Source: a virus. Taken from it: a DNA stretch of 59,443 nt. This document shows, piece by piece, positions 1 through 8,873 of the stretch. Made by a program: the position numbers and the translations under genes. How positions within the stretch are numbered: position 1 is the first letter of the stretch; each line of letters begins with the position of its first letter. The notes beneath the pieces were generated by a model, which worked only from the letters and a program-made list of their open reading frames with translations, was not told the origin of the DNA and did no database searches. The stretch is from the IMG/VR virus record IMGVR_UViG_3300034019_001057, positions 1-59,443 of that record. The stretch is one strand, 5' to 3'.

Positions 1-1318
1 GCTCGTACATTTGCATGGCTTGCTTGTACATCTCTTGTTGTTCAGGAGGTGCTCCAGGTTCAAGTGCAACTGGCTTCTCAAGTTTTGCAGCTTGAGCTAA
101 CGTTGCTTTAAAGATTTGTTCTTCTTGGTAGATGATTAATTCAAAGCACCGACAAATACCATGCTCATAAATTGCGTTTGCTTTCTTCTTGGTTGTTGCC
201 GCAACACGACCAAACAGTGATTTGTATTCAGTAGCGGTAACGCCTGCGGAAATAGAAAGTTCGTCAACGCCACCAAGGGCAGTACGAATCTCTTCTCGGT
301 ATTGACGACCAAATGCATTTTGGTCTCCGGTGATTGCATCTGGAACAATGTAGCCAACGCGATCGTTTGGTTCCAGGTTTGCAATGACGCGTGGCACTCT
401 GATCTGTGCTTCCATGCCACGACTGACGGGATCTGCCTTGAACATGGATGCACTCATGGGGGATTGGCTAGCAAACCCTGAGTTAGCGGCAATCGAAGGA
501 CGCTGGATCGCCATGTCACCACCGGACTCCATGAGGTCGGTTTTGGGACGTGATGACAACAGCGTTGGGTTGCCAAAGAACGTGATGTTCTTACGCATCG
601 TACGCATCAATTCATCGTGCGTACAAATGGCATTGGCTAGTGCATCAAAGTCACCATGTCCTTCTGCGGAAAATCCCTGAGGATTGTTAGTGATTTCAAC
701 ACATGGAATGAAGTTGAGTGTGTTTGGGAACTTCTTGGTATCACCCGTTAAGGTGTACGTGGGCATGTCAAAGTTAAGTTCAGATTCAGAATGAGTCTCT
801 TCAATTGAATCTGCTTTGATTGACAAACGAATATATCTTTTTGCTCCGGGGCTATAAGCATTGTTAACACCGGGGGTATTGGTAAGACTCTTCATCTGGA
901 TGTCACCAAAGCCATTCATGGCCTTGCGCACCTTATAGCTGTAGATGATTACAACTTCGTCCAGTTCGCCATCAACGTTGTAATAGGAACGATATTCGTG
1001 TTTACGGAAATAATACAGACGGTAATTGTTCTTAGTAGGACGGATGTAAAAAAGTCCTTGGCCATCACAGATGAAATACTCCCAAATGGAATCAAGTCTC
1101 GTATCAAGTTTGTTGTATTTGCAAACGCGATCAAGAAAATCTTTACGCTGTGAACCGAAGTTATCTTGGGATGGGAAGAATTCAACCCCTTGGCGAATAC
1201 CAAAGAGTTTCATCTGTGCAATATGGGACGCAACAATGCCTGTGTCTACAACAACGCCACTATCTCGATCAAGATAAGCGTTGACAATTTCTTGAAGTCT
1301 GGCTTTAGCGTCCGCCAT
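1..1318 (-). CDS. Phage portal protein (3' end outside window)
   Basis: The frame is open from an ATG at 1318 leftwards past position 1, giving at least 439 residues. The protein would form the dodecameric portal through which DNA enters the head. Supporting segments are 'DELMRTMRKNITFFGNP' and the mixed acidic/aromatic N-terminal half (YFICDGQGLFYIRP), which resemble portal proteins of cyanophages. Its place three small genes downstream of the large terminase fits. The C-terminal part visible at the edge is rich in Gln/Glu and looks like the usual helical tail. Assignment by resemblance and context, not by alignment. Confidence 0.75.
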   Translation of the reverse strand, partial: MADAKARLQEIVNAYLDRDSGVVVDTGIVASHIAQMKLFGIRQGVEFFPSQDNFGSQRKDFLDRVCKYNKLDTRLDSIWEYFICDGQGLFYIRPTKNNYRLYYFRKHEYRSYYNVDGELDEVVIIYSYKVRKAMNGFGDIQMKSLTNTPGVNNAYSPGAKRYIRLSIKADSIEETHSESELNFDMPTYTLTGDTKKFPNTLNFIPCVEITNNPQGFSAEGHGDFDALANAICTHDELMRTMRKNITFFGNPTLLSSRPKTDLMESGGDMAIQRPSIAANSGFASQSPMSASMFKADPVSRGMEAQIRVPRVIANLEPNDRVGYIVPDAITGDQNAFGRQYREEIRTALGGVDELSISAGVTATEYKSLFGRVAATTKKKANAIYEHGICRCFELIIYQEEQIFKATLAQAAKLEKPVALEPGAPPEQQEMYKQAMQMYE

Positions 1319-1353
1319 TATTTGCTTTGGTTATTGAGTAATACTAGCAGGTT

Positions 1354-1764
1354 TTAAGAAACCGTCATATTCGAAAAACCTGCGGGTAAAGTGCCGCGAT
1401 AAAACGTTGCGTTTGCTGCGTTTGCACCGTTGGGTAGATAGCTCATCGCCGCACCATTCCCTGGGGCACTTGGGTCATAACGCCCACCCATCTGCGCCAT
1501 AGCGCCGTAAAGATTGCTGGAACCAAACGGACTACCTGCCATTGGAAGCTGAGGGAATCCTGGGGCTCCTGGCATTGGCTGCGGTTGCCCTGGGCCATAG
1601 ACGTCATCAATGTTCTTGCGATTCTCACCGGGAAGAATAGGCTTGTCTTTATTCTTTGCACCCGGAATTTGAAAACGAGGATCAAACGGACTTGCGGCCA
1701 TTGCTCCTGAATTACCTAAACCTGTGCCGTAAAAGCCACCGGGCTGCGTGAAATAGTTCTGCAC
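1354..1764 (-). CDS. Hypothetical Gly/Pro-rich protein
   Basis: 136 residues from a GTG start (MQNYFTQPGG). The composition is dominated by Gly, Pro, Ala and Asn with no predicted globular core. It lies between the portal gene and the AbrB-like gene in the leftward late operon, so a minor virion or scaffold-associated role is possible. No family recognised. Confidence 0.6.
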   Translation of the reverse strand: MQNYFTQPGGFYGTGLGNSGAMAASPFDPRFQIPGAKNKDKPILPGENRKNIDDVYGPGQPQPMPGAPGFPQLPMAGSPFGSSNLYGAMAQMGGRYDPSAPGNGAAMSYLPNGANAANATFYRGTLPAGFSNMTVS

Positions 1765-1791
1765 TCTAAATACTTCCGCTATGGGACTATT

Positions 1792-1974
1792 CTACTCTTC
1801 TATAACTTCGTAGCCAGCGGCATCATTGACTTTGGTGATGATAATGCCGGTGCCACGGACATCCCAATTAAGTACGTCGCCTTCTTGCCAGCCAAGCTCT
1901 TCGACTACTTCGTCGGGAAACGTAATGTACTGGTCTCCGTTCTCGTCCTCTTGAACTTCGAGAATGTAACTCAT
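1792..1974 (-). CDS. AbrB/MazE-like small protein
   Basis: 60 residues. The pattern 'ITFPDEVVEELGWQEGDVLNW' split over residues 17-38 matches the swapped-hairpin AbrB/SpoVT fold (p-x-E--ee-LgW-eGD-l), also seen in small cyanophage proteins. The ATG overlaps the stop of the upstream gene (ATGA), so translation is probably coupled. DNA binding is inferred from the fold only. Confidence 0.6.
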   Translation of the reverse strand: MSYILEVQEDENGDQYITFPDEVVEELGWQEGDVLNWDVRGTGIIITKVNDAAGYEVIEE

Positions 1975-2273
1975 TTTGATTCGAGCAATTTCTCCATTAG
2001 CTTATCAAGCTTATTGTTGATTTGATTGAAGTTGTCGTGCATTTGCTGGATTTCTCTTAGGAAGTCTACCTTGAGAACGTAATCTAAAGGCATGCGTTTT
2101 AAGTCGTCTTCCAAAACGTCAATCCTTCGTTTCTGCGAGCCGATGTAATTAAAAGCTTGTTGGATTTGGTCGTTTTGTCTTCCAAGGATTTTACCTGCGA
2201 CCCAACTGCCACCGGTAATAGCGGATACAACGGCCGTTAAACCGATAGCAATATATTCAGGCCCCACGACCAA
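1971..2273 (-). CDS. Small membrane protein with coiled coil (holin-like topology)
   Basis: About 100 residues. A hydrophobic segment at about residues 7-26 (IAIGLTAVVSAI...) is followed by a long amphipathic helix (IGSQKRRIDVLEDDLKRM ... INNKLDKLMEKLLES). One TM segment plus a cytoplasmic coiled coil is typical of phage holin-like or structural accessory proteins, but no family is certain. The start is either TTG at 2273 or GTG at 2267. Next gene overlaps by ATGA. Confidence 0.55.
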   Translation of the reverse strand: MVVGPEYIAIGLTAVVSAITGGSWVAGKILGRQNDQIQQAFNYIGSQKRRIDVLEDDLKRMPLDYVLKVDFLREIQQMHDNFNQINNKLDKLMEKLLESK

Positions 2274-2298
2274 ATTCGCTTTTTTCTAATTCTAAGGT

Positions 2299-3825
2299 TT
2301 AGTAATCGACGTGTAGTTTTCCTTTGCGCATTAATCCGTTAATCATCCAGACCAAAGCATCAACGCAGTCATCATGACTGCTCACACCAAAATTAGTCAG
2401 CTCTTCAAACATCGCGGTAAAGTTGCGGTAGCGATTGAAGATTAGTTTGCGATCTTCAAACAAACCCATGCACCCACGAAAACGTGCCAACTTATCAGCG
2501 CGGAATCCTTTGACGGGATGCCAATTCAAGTTGTAAAGGCTCTCATTGGTTAGACATACGCGTTTAAAGTCAGCCTCCAAGGAAGCCTGGTACTGCACTG
2601 CTTCCGAATAAATGTCGCACGTTGAATATGTTGGGTAGTAATTGCCATTCTCATCTTGCCCAAGGATGTTCCAGTCGTTGAGAAGCTCTTTAAGCGCATC
2701 AAGTTTCTCAAGGTTTCCCATGACACGTAATCGACGATAGTCGATGACATGAATGCGATCTCCAATGCGACCACCCAATACCATGACAGTGTAGTCATTC
2801 TTCTCCTTGGTGCCCGCCGATAAGTCAACGCCTACCGCAAGACAATCAAATTCAGTTGCAATCTCCGCTTTAACAATCAGCTCTGGTGCCAGGGACAATT
2901 CGTTTTGCCTGACAACTTGATTCATGTACTGAAAAGAAAACGCAATTGGTGCTTGTCGTTTCTTTTCTTTTAGGTAATCAAGTGACCACATGTCAGGCCA
3001 ATATGAAACTTCTTCTCCCGTCTTGGGATCAGTAAGAATAGCAGATAACACAATTTGAAGCCAATTGTTTTGCGTGTTAAATGTCGTTGCATGGATGTCA
3101 TCATGTCGGAAGCGCGTACCAAGGCAAATAGCCCTGGCTCCTTCAAACATCGTTGGTGCAATCACAGCATTCCAGTTGTCCTGCATCTGTTTACGGATGT
3201 CAGGGTTGGAGATGTCTGCGGCAGATTTAATGGCGTCATCAATGATCACCAGGTGTGAACGCTTGGAGGTCACCGAGCCTTTGAGACCTGCGGCACAGAG
3301 TGTAAATTGTTCCTCACCCGTGGTATCAATACCAGCGAACTTGTGGTCAATTGACCAGTACTCATTACTGGTTACGTTCTTGAGAAGACGTACGGTTGGA
3401 AAAACTTCTTGGTACCGCTTGCTTTCAATGATGCGTTTAATAGTTGCTGACTTAGAGCGTGCAATGTCAACCGTATAGGAAAGATAAAGAATCTGTAGTG
3501 GCTTCTTTGCTTGAGTATGCAGACCAATGGCCCATGCTGTAAACAAACCTAAGATTGTGGACTTAGCAGATCCACGTGGTGCCAGGAGATCAACATTGGG
3601 TCCTGCAATTTTTAAAAGACACGCACTATCTTCGCCTGTAACAAAGTGACGATGCCATTCTTTGTGATGTTGAGCCGGAGGTTTGTCCGCAACATAATCA
3701 CAGAAATACCCAAAGTCTTCTCTTGCTTTTTTTAGAGACTCAAGATTACGTGGTACACGAATTTGTTGCCTACGTGCAGCAGCTTGCGCGTTACGTCGAT
3801 ATGCAAGATGTTGATATGCAGGCAC
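2299..3825 (-). CDS. terL: Terminase large subunit
   Basis: 508 residues from a GTG start. It is the packaging motor ATPase plus nuclease. Walker A 'APRGSAKST' is at residues 82-90, Walker B 'LVIIDD' at 192-197, a coupling 'GTRF' near 236-239, the RNase H-like nuclease motif 'VGVDLSAG' at 331-338 and the C-terminal acidic motif 'HDDCVDAL' at 484-491. Length and motif order are those of a complete TerL. It lies upstream of the portal in the leftward transcription unit, the usual order. Confidence 0.93.
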   Translation of the reverse strand: MPAYQHLAYRRNAQAAARRQQIRVPRNLESLKKAREDFGYFCDYVADKPPAQHHKEWHRHFVTGEDSACLLKIAGPNVDLLAPRGSAKSTILGLFTAWAIGLHTQAKKPLQILYLSYTVDIARSKSATIKRIIESKRYQEVFPTVRLLKNVTSNEYWSIDHKFAGIDTTGEEQFTLCAAGLKGSVTSKRSHLVIIDDAIKSAADISNPDIRKQMQDNWNAVIAPTMFEGARAICLGTRFRHDDIHATTFNTQNNWLQIVLSAILTDPKTGEEVSYWPDMWSLDYLKEKKRQAPIAFSFQYMNQVVRQNELSLAPELIVKAEIATEFDCLAVGVDLSAGTKEKNDYTVMVLGGRIGDRIHVIDYRRLRVMGNLEKLDALKELLNDWNILGQDENGNYYPTYSTCDIYSEAVQYQASLEADFKRVCLTNESLYNLNWHPVKGFRADKLARFRGCMGLFEDRKLIFNRYRNFTAMFEELTNFGVSSHDDCVDALVWMINGLMRKGKLHVDY

Positions 3826-3852
3826 AATAAGTAATCAGCTAATAACTGAATA

Positions 3853-4242
3853 CTACTTCATTCGTTGACGTTTTTGTTTTTCCTCTTCTGTACCTGGTAC
3901 TGACGTGCCTTGTCCAGGGCTGCTTGGTGTTTGTCCTTGTCCGACATTGGGCTGTTGTCCTGGTTGCGGGCTTCCCGTTCTTTGAGGTGCGCCAGGATTT
4001 GGGGAAGTTGTTGGCGGTTGGTTTCCATTCTGTTTATTACGTGTTTCTGCAACGGCGCTCAATACTCTTGCGCCTTCGGCTGCAGGACTTTTAGCTTCGC
4101 CACCAATGGGTGCTCCTTGTAATTCACGGCGTCCACCAAACCGATTGCGATTCTCTTGTAATCTTTGCACAGCGGCGCCAAGGCTACCAGCAAGCGTTGC
4201 GTCGTTACCTTGGCCTGTAGTTGGTTGTAGTGAATTCATCAT
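3853..4242 (-). CDS. Hypothetical disordered protein
   Basis: 129 residues starting MMNSLQPTTG. The C-terminal half is Pro/Gln/Gly/Ser-rich and ends in a basic KQKRQRMK tail, so it is probably disordered. It sits between the possible small terminase and TerL. No family recognised. Confidence 0.6.
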   Translation of the reverse strand: MMNSLQPTTGQGNDATLAGSLGAAVQRLQENRNRFGGRRELQGAPIGGEAKSPAAEGARVLSAVAETRNKQNGNQPPTTSPNPGAPQRTGSPQPGQQPNVGQGQTPSSPGQGTSVPGTEEEKQKRQRMK

Positions 4243-4256
4243 ATGTGTATTTTAAC

Positions 4257-4883
4257 TTAACTGTCTTCGTATTGCATTTTGGCCCAGATACTCATGGACG
4301 CTTCTTCCAAGGGAATTTCAATTGGGTCATCCTTAAAAATGATTTGTAATTCACGTAGGGCACGATCTGCACCAGCCATTAGCAATCCTTTGCGATCACG
4401 GCTAGATGTGAATAATTCGATCTGTGCAATAGTGCCACGTAATTCTTTTTGCATGCCAGCGATACGTGCCACGCCAGCATCACGTTTGACAACGCCGTTA
4501 TCAACGTCTTCTCGTAACTTACGAATGTCTTCCTGCATCTCCTCAATTTCGTAGAGGAGTTTCTTGCGATGATCCGGTTTTTTGTAATGAGCTTTAACCC
4601 ATAGATCACACGCAGAAATACTACCTCCATAGCCAAGGAACCTGGCATAGAGATAGCATTCAATCACCGAGAAAGTTTCCTCGGCAAAACTACAAAACGC
4701 ATCTTGATCTGAAGACGTTAAGTTGTCGACCCATTGGTCAAACAACTCAATATCGATAGCCTCGTTGCGCCTGGTTGTAGTCTCTGGCTTCTTCTGTATC
4801 TTTGAATTGCTGGGCTTGCTCTGCGGAAGTGCGTTGTTCAGACGCACCTTTGCCGATGGTTTCGCGTTCTTGGGATCCAGCAT
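4257..4883 (-). CDS. Possible terminase small subunit
   Basis: 208 residues, mostly helical and charged, with a central coiled-coil-like stretch (LYEIEEMQEDIRKLREDV at about 110-127). Position just upstream of TerL, size and helical character fit a DNA-recognising small terminase, but I see no diagnostic motif. Its first 46 codons overlap the neighbouring gene at 4747-5001 in another frame, so the true start might be further in. Confidence 0.45.
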   Translation of the reverse strand: MLDPKNAKPSAKVRLNNALPQSKPSNSKIQKKPETTTRRNEAIDIELFDQWVDNLTSSDQDAFCSFAEETFSVIECYLYARFLGYGGSISACDLWVKAHYKKPDHRKKLLYEIEEMQEDIRKLREDVDNGVVKRDAGVARIAGMQKELRGTIAQIELFTSSRDRKGLLMAGADRALRELQIIFKDDPIEIPLEEASMSIWAKMQYEDS

Positions 4884-5001
4884 CTTCTAATTTTTGCTTG
4901 GAGAAACTATAAGCCACTTCAGCGGCCTGTCGATATTTGTCAATATCAAACGGGTCGTCCTCAGTTGTTTTATTATCTTGGCCGGGAGGCAACGTTGTCA
5001 T
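4747..5001 (-). CDS. Hypothetical charged protein
   Basis: 84 residues, very polar (Gln, Glu, Lys, Ala), starting MTTLPPGQDN. Overlaps the start of the next gene by 137 bases, which is unusual for this block. Either both frames are used or the downstream gene starts later. Function unknown. Confidence 0.5.
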   Translation of the reverse strand: MTTLPPGQDNKTTEDDPFDIDKYRQAAEVAYSFSKQKLEDAGSQERETIGKGASEQRTSAEQAQQFKDTEEARDYNQAQRGYRY

Positions 5002-5021
5002 GGCTTATAGCTGCCTCAAGA

Positions 5022-5219
5022 TCAGAAGTTAGACATCATGCTGGCGAGACCCTGTTGGAAGATGTCACGACGACCTTCAACAGACTTCTGGCGTTGCTGA
5101 CGACCTTTCGATGCTTCAAGACGCTCAAGAAGCTTCTCAAAGTTACTCAGGTCAAAATTAGTAGCGGTATCAGTGCCGGTGTTCGTAAGTGCGTTACCGG
5201 GAGTTGTCGAAGCAGTCAT
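5022..5219 (-). CDS. Hypothetical protein
   Basis: 65 residues; a polar Thr/Asn-rich N-terminus precedes a charged helix (NFEKLLERLEASKGRQQR). In the late leftward operon, 21 bases from the next gene. Function unknown. Confidence 0.55.
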   Translation of the reverse strand: MTASTTPGNALTNTGTDTATNFDLSNFEKLLERLEASKGRQQRQKSVEGRRDIFQQGLASMMSNF

Positions 5220-5263
5220 TTGCTATTAACCAATGTGTAGGTCTCTAAGTATTATAAACAGAC

Positions 5264-5953
5264 TTAACCAAAAGCAAGTCCAAGAAGATTGTACATTTTC
5301 TGATCGGCATCCATTTTGGCAATGTCTTTGTCGGCTTGCGTCCTAAGTCCCATTATCTGGGTGTCATATTTACCTTTGGCTTCTACGTTTTTAAGCGAGT
5401 AGCTACCTTCAATCTCTGCTACGTCTTTTAAGCCGGCGTTAATGATATTTTGGAGGGATGCTTTTTTGTCGCCCTCGATTGTGGCAACAGCTTGCCGCCA
5501 ACGCTCTTCGGAATCCGCAGCGTACTTAGTTCCTTCAAGCTGACGGTCATAGCCGTAGTTAGATGCAGCGGCATTGATCTTTGCAATCTCTTGATTAGAT
5601 AATCCTCGAATTCTTTCACTTTCAGTAGCAGCACCTGCTTGAATTCCGCCAAGTTCTATTTGTAGATTGGCATATTTATCCCAAGGGAATTCTGCATTGG
5701 TAACTTGTGTTCCGGATCCACTGCCTGATCCACTGCCAGACCCAGTTTGGTTGACAGTGTTTACATTTTGATTGTAGTAATTTTTCCCACTGGTGTTTAA
5801 AGAAGCTCCTTTGTTTAGTATTGTTTCTTTTAGATCAGAAACCGATCTACCAGTTGCTGCTGCAATTTTTTCAAATTCACCATAGCCTACTTCATTACCA
5901 ACGTCAAACTTTTGACCGCCAATTTCAATTTTTGTTGATTTTTTCTGTGCCAT
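5264..5953 (-). CDS. Probable virion-associated protein with Gly-Ser linker
   Basis: 229 residues. The N-terminal 50 residues look globular (IEIGGQKFDVG...), then a (GS)n linker at about 72-81, then a long Ala/Lys/Asp-rich helical tail. A globular head, flexible linker and helical stalk are common in phage structural proteins. It sits in the late operon among similar proteins. Confidence 0.55.
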   Translation of the reverse strand: MAQKKSTKIEIGGQKFDVGNEVGYGEFEKIAAATGRSVSDLKETILNKGASLNTSGKNYYNQNVNTVNQTGSGSGSGSGSGTQVTNAEFPWDKYANLQIELGGIQAGAATESERIRGLSNQEIAKINAAASNYGYDRQLEGTKYAADSEERWRQAVATIEGDKKASLQNIINAGLKDVAEIEGSYSLKNVEAKGKYDTQIMGLRTQADKDIAKMDADQKMYNLLGLAFG

Positions 5954-5963
5954 TAGTTATTAC

Positions 5964-6602
5964 CTACGCGTTTAAAACGGGTGTACCATATCTACCTGTT
6001 AGTCTACCAGAGGCGTCTCTCTCTGGTGTACCAAAGATATTTGAGAGCATTTGCTGATCAGCGCTCATTACGCGCCCACTGGCAATCATGTCTGCTTTAA
6101 GTAAGTTTTCAAATGCCGCACCACTTCTGATATTTTCTGCTTTTGCTTTACTTGCAAAACGATCATAATCCTGCGGACTATATCCAACACCTTGTTGGTT
6201 ATATAGACTACTGGCAATATCTTGAAAATTTTTACCGTAGTAATCAACAGGTTTGCTGTAGCTTTTAGCTAAGCGTTTTTCAATAAACTCAGGGTTGGTG
6301 AAGCGATCAACGTAGCCTTCAAGCAATGCTTCTGCTGCACCACGATCTCCGCCTTCTCTTAAATTTCTTGCTTCATTAAGAATTGTGCGCTTACGAAGAG
6401 GTGTTGCGCGGACTTGATTAAGTGCGTAATCTTGAAGCTTTTCTTCCCTTGGTGTCAAACCATACTCAAGAGATTGGCCGCCACCGCCAAATAAGCCACC
6501 AAGACCGCCAAGTAGACCACCTGCAGCCGCACCCCAGGGGCCAAGCGACATGCCTGCTAACGCACCACTGGAGGCACCACTGACAGCACTACCGAAAGAC
6601 AT
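5964..6602 (-). CDS. Probable internal virion/DNA-ejection protein with Gly-rich membrane segment
   Basis: 212 residues. Residues 5-42 are a Gly/Ala/Leu-rich hydrophobic stretch (GAAAGGLLGGLGGLFGGGG), the rest is soluble and charged. Phage internal and pilot proteins that insert into the host envelope have such segments. Several neighbours repeat this design. Function is inferred from composition and location. Confidence 0.5.
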   Translation of the reverse strand: MSFGSAVSGASSGALAGMSLGPWGAAAGGLLGGLGGLFGGGGQSLEYGLTPREEKLQDYALNQVRATPLRKRTILNEARNLREGGDRGAAEALLEGYVDRFTNPEFIEKRLAKSYSKPVDYYGKNFQDIASSLYNQQGVGYSPQDYDRFASKAKAENIRSGAAFENLLKADMIASGRVMSADQQMLSNIFGTPERDASGRLTGRYGTPVLNA

Positions 6603-6644
6603 AATAACTACACTCTCTTTCTCATTATTTTAAAGCGTTAACAT

Positions 6645-7148
6645 TTAAGCAAGGAAGCCGCCAAGCTGTCCATACTTACCTGCTAAGTTGGCAAGATCTG
6701 CTCTACGATCAGCTTGCCGAATACTCGGATCATTTGCACGCATTTTGGCAACGATACGAGGAATTCTAAATTGATCTGCAATATCTACGTTTCGCTCAAA
6801 CAGTGCAGATCCAAAGTCTGCATCTCGTTTGTCGGCCATAAAATCTAAATATTCCTGACCTGCTTGTGTTCCTTGTGCATTACCAAGCTGATTAAAAAGT
6901 GTATTGGCAATGCCTCCGATGGCTTGCATGCCACCCCAGGAACCTAATCCGCTTGTCCCACCAAATGCATTAGCGGCTGCGCCACCACTATAATCAGCAG
7001 TTATTCCACCTCCTGGAACGAACCCCGAGATGTTACCGGCTTGAAAAGGTTGGCTAAAATCAAAATTCTGAGTGCCGGTAATATCGTACGTTCCTAACGG
7101 TGCGTTGAAATAATCAGCTTGGTTTGGCAACCTAAAAGAGCCGGCCAT
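6645..7148 (-). CDS. Probable virion-associated protein
   Basis: 167 residues, Gly/Ala-rich first half and an Ala/Arg/Asp-rich helical second half (ALFERNVDIADQFRIPRIV). A good ribosome binding site (AAAGGAAAA) precedes the ATG on the minus strand. Similar in style to its neighbours at 5964 and 7160; no family recognised. Confidence 0.55.
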   Translation of the reverse strand: MAGSFRLPNQADYFNAPLGTYDITGTQNFDFSQPFQAGNISGFVPGGGITADYSGGAAANAFGGTSGLGSWGGMQAIGGIANTLFNQLGNAQGTQAGQEYLDFMADKRDADFGSALFERNVDIADQFRIPRIVAKMRANDPSIRQADRRADLANLAGKYGQLGGFLA

Positions 7149-7159
7149 TTTATTTTCCT

Positions 7160-7648
7160 TTAGACGTTAAAAGTAATTCTACTGCTAAATGGTTTGGACG
7201 CTGTATTGCTATCCCGCATTGCCTGAATCACAGGATTAATAAAGTCAAACTTACGTGCCATTGCCTCACCATATCGGTCAGGCGCTTTTAAAACATTGGC
7301 AAAAATATGACCCTTCATTGCACGTTCAGATGCTTTATCTGCTAGTTGATTCATGGGATCAACATAGGCTTGTGCTTGCATGGCAATGACACGTGGATCA
7401 TTGGCAAGCATCGTTTGAACCTGCTGATCTTTAATCAACTTAGAAAAAACAGAAGTAGGATCTTTGGGATCAAAATTAGTATCGCTGCCGTATTTAGTTT
7501 GGTACTCAGCAACGACATCTGCGTAACTACCAGCAAGATTTGGATTGCCTGTTGCTTCTCCTGACGTAGAACGCCAGTCGCCATAAGGCTGGTTCATAAA
7601 ACCACCCTGGCCTCCTCCGCCAAATAACCCACCAAGAAATCCTGCCAT
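7160..7648 (-). CDS. Probable internal virion protein with short Gly/Phe N-terminus
   Basis: 162 residues beginning MAGFLGGLFGGGGQ, the same N-terminal style as the gene at 5964. The remainder is mostly helical (QTMLANDPRVIAMQAQAYV). Late operon. Probably part of the same virion subassembly, by resemblance only. Confidence 0.5.
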   Translation of the reverse strand: MAGFLGGLFGGGGQGGFMNQPYGDWRSTSGEATGNPNLAGSYADVVAEYQTKYGSDTNFDPKDPTSVFSKLIKDQQVQTMLANDPRVIAMQAQAYVDPMNQLADKASERAMKGHIFANVLKAPDRYGEAMARKFDFINPVIQAMRDSNTASKPFSSRITFNV

Positions 7649-7660
7649 TGTTCGTACCTA

Positions 7661-8842
7661 TCAGAAACTAATGTTGGGGGCTTGAAGGACTGCGTTGGCG
7701 TATGGCGCAGCAGTCATCATTTGACGCAGGTTGGCACCTGCATTGGCTTGTGCTCCAAGAGCAAGCTTACCTGTCGTTGCCATGCCGCCAAGCATGGCAA
7801 AGTTTGCTCCCATGCTGTTCATGATCTGCTGTTGGCGCACAACATCATTATTACGTTGTTGCTCCAACATCGGGAACATTGCTTGCATGTGAGTGCGCTC
7901 TTGTTCCAAGGAATGAGCCAACATATCTTTGGCACCAGCGTTGGCTGCATTCATTAATGCAACATTACCTTCAAGGCCTACTTTCTGCAGTTGTTCAATG
8001 CGACCTAATTGAGTAGACAGTGCATTGGGATCTCCTTCACCGGTTTCCCGTTGACGTTGTTTTTGTACCGTCTTACCAACTAACTCTTGGGCACCCATGC
8101 CAAGTAGTGGAGCTGCTAACTGAAGAGCAGCGCCTTTACCACCGCCTAAAGCACGTCCTGCTGCACGTGTTAAATACGTAGCACCTAAGCCTGCTCCTGC
8201 CCCTGCTGCAACTGCTTGTGCGGATTGACCTTCAGTGTAATCTTGGAAAGCGCCAAGTGCAGGTGCCAAGTAACCTAAACGGCCAAGATTACGAGTTACA
8301 GCTTCTCTGTTAAGTTCACCACCAAACAAATTACCTAAACTATTTAATGCACCGCCGCGTGCATTGGGATTCGATGGGTCGTTAGGAGGATTGCTCCCGC
8401 CGCCTCCACCGCCTCCACGAGGAGGATTTCTTCCATTATTTCCGCCATCATCTGGAGGTAAGTTTCCTCCTCCTGTAACGGTAATAGAACGTCTTTCTTC
8501 AGGCATCTCTACTTGATTACCGGTAATAGGACGCCTCACATCAACGCCACTACTACGCCCACCTGATTGAGTAACACGCGCACCTTCAGAGACACCGGTA
8601 ATACGTGGATCATTCGGAGTATCGCCGGTAATCAGGATATTGTTTGCAGTCGTATTAGGAGCGGCACCTTGAAATAACCCAACAATGCCTTGGCCTACAG
8701 TGCCAAGAGCTGCCATCACTTGGGAAAGTGCATCTGAAGCAAAATTTTGAGCTTCCTGTTGATTGTACCGAGCGGCATTTCCACGGCGACTATAGCTAGA
8801 GCCGGTATAATCTCCAACTGGACTACCTGTTATCAATGCCAT
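7661..8842 (-). CDS. Virion protein with RITG motifs, Gly/Pro-rich linker and hydrophobic Ala/Gly domain
   Basis: 393 residues. The short motif ITG recurs at residues 4, 71, 81 and 106 (contexts LITGS, LITGD, RITGV, PITGN). A Gly/Pro/Asn-rich linker follows at about 127-165, then a hydrophobic Ala/Gly domain at about 200-255 and a Gln/Met/Asn-rich helical C-terminus. The same motif occurs in the 1098-residue protein at 11395 and the 63-residue protein at 15836. Probably an internal or ejection protein. Confidence 0.55.
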   Translation of the reverse strand: MALITGSPVGDYTGSSYSRRGNAARYNQQEAQNFASDALSQVMAALGTVGQGIVGLFQGAAPNTTANNILITGDTPNDPRITGVSEGARVTQSGGRSSGVDVRRPITGNQVEMPEERRSITVTGGGNLPPDDGGNNGRNPPRGGGGGGGSNPPNDPSNPNARGGALNSLGNLFGGELNREAVTRNLGRLGYLAPALGAFQDYTEGQSAQAVAAGAGAGLGATYLTRAAGRALGGGKGAALQLAAPLLGMGAQELVGKTVQKQRQRETGEGDPNALSTQLGRIEQLQKVGLEGNVALMNAANAGAKDMLAHSLEQERTHMQAMFPMLEQQRNNDVVRQQQIMNSMGANFAMLGGMATTGKLALGAQANAGANLRQMMTAAPYANAVLQAPNISF

Positions 8843-8873
8843 GTTTACGACTATCTGTTATCAGCTAATTCTA

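Noticed and set aside
301-360. ITGDQ in the portal protein as a further RITGD motif.
   Set aside because: Single occurrence in a globular region, not preceded by Arg and not repeated; likely chance.
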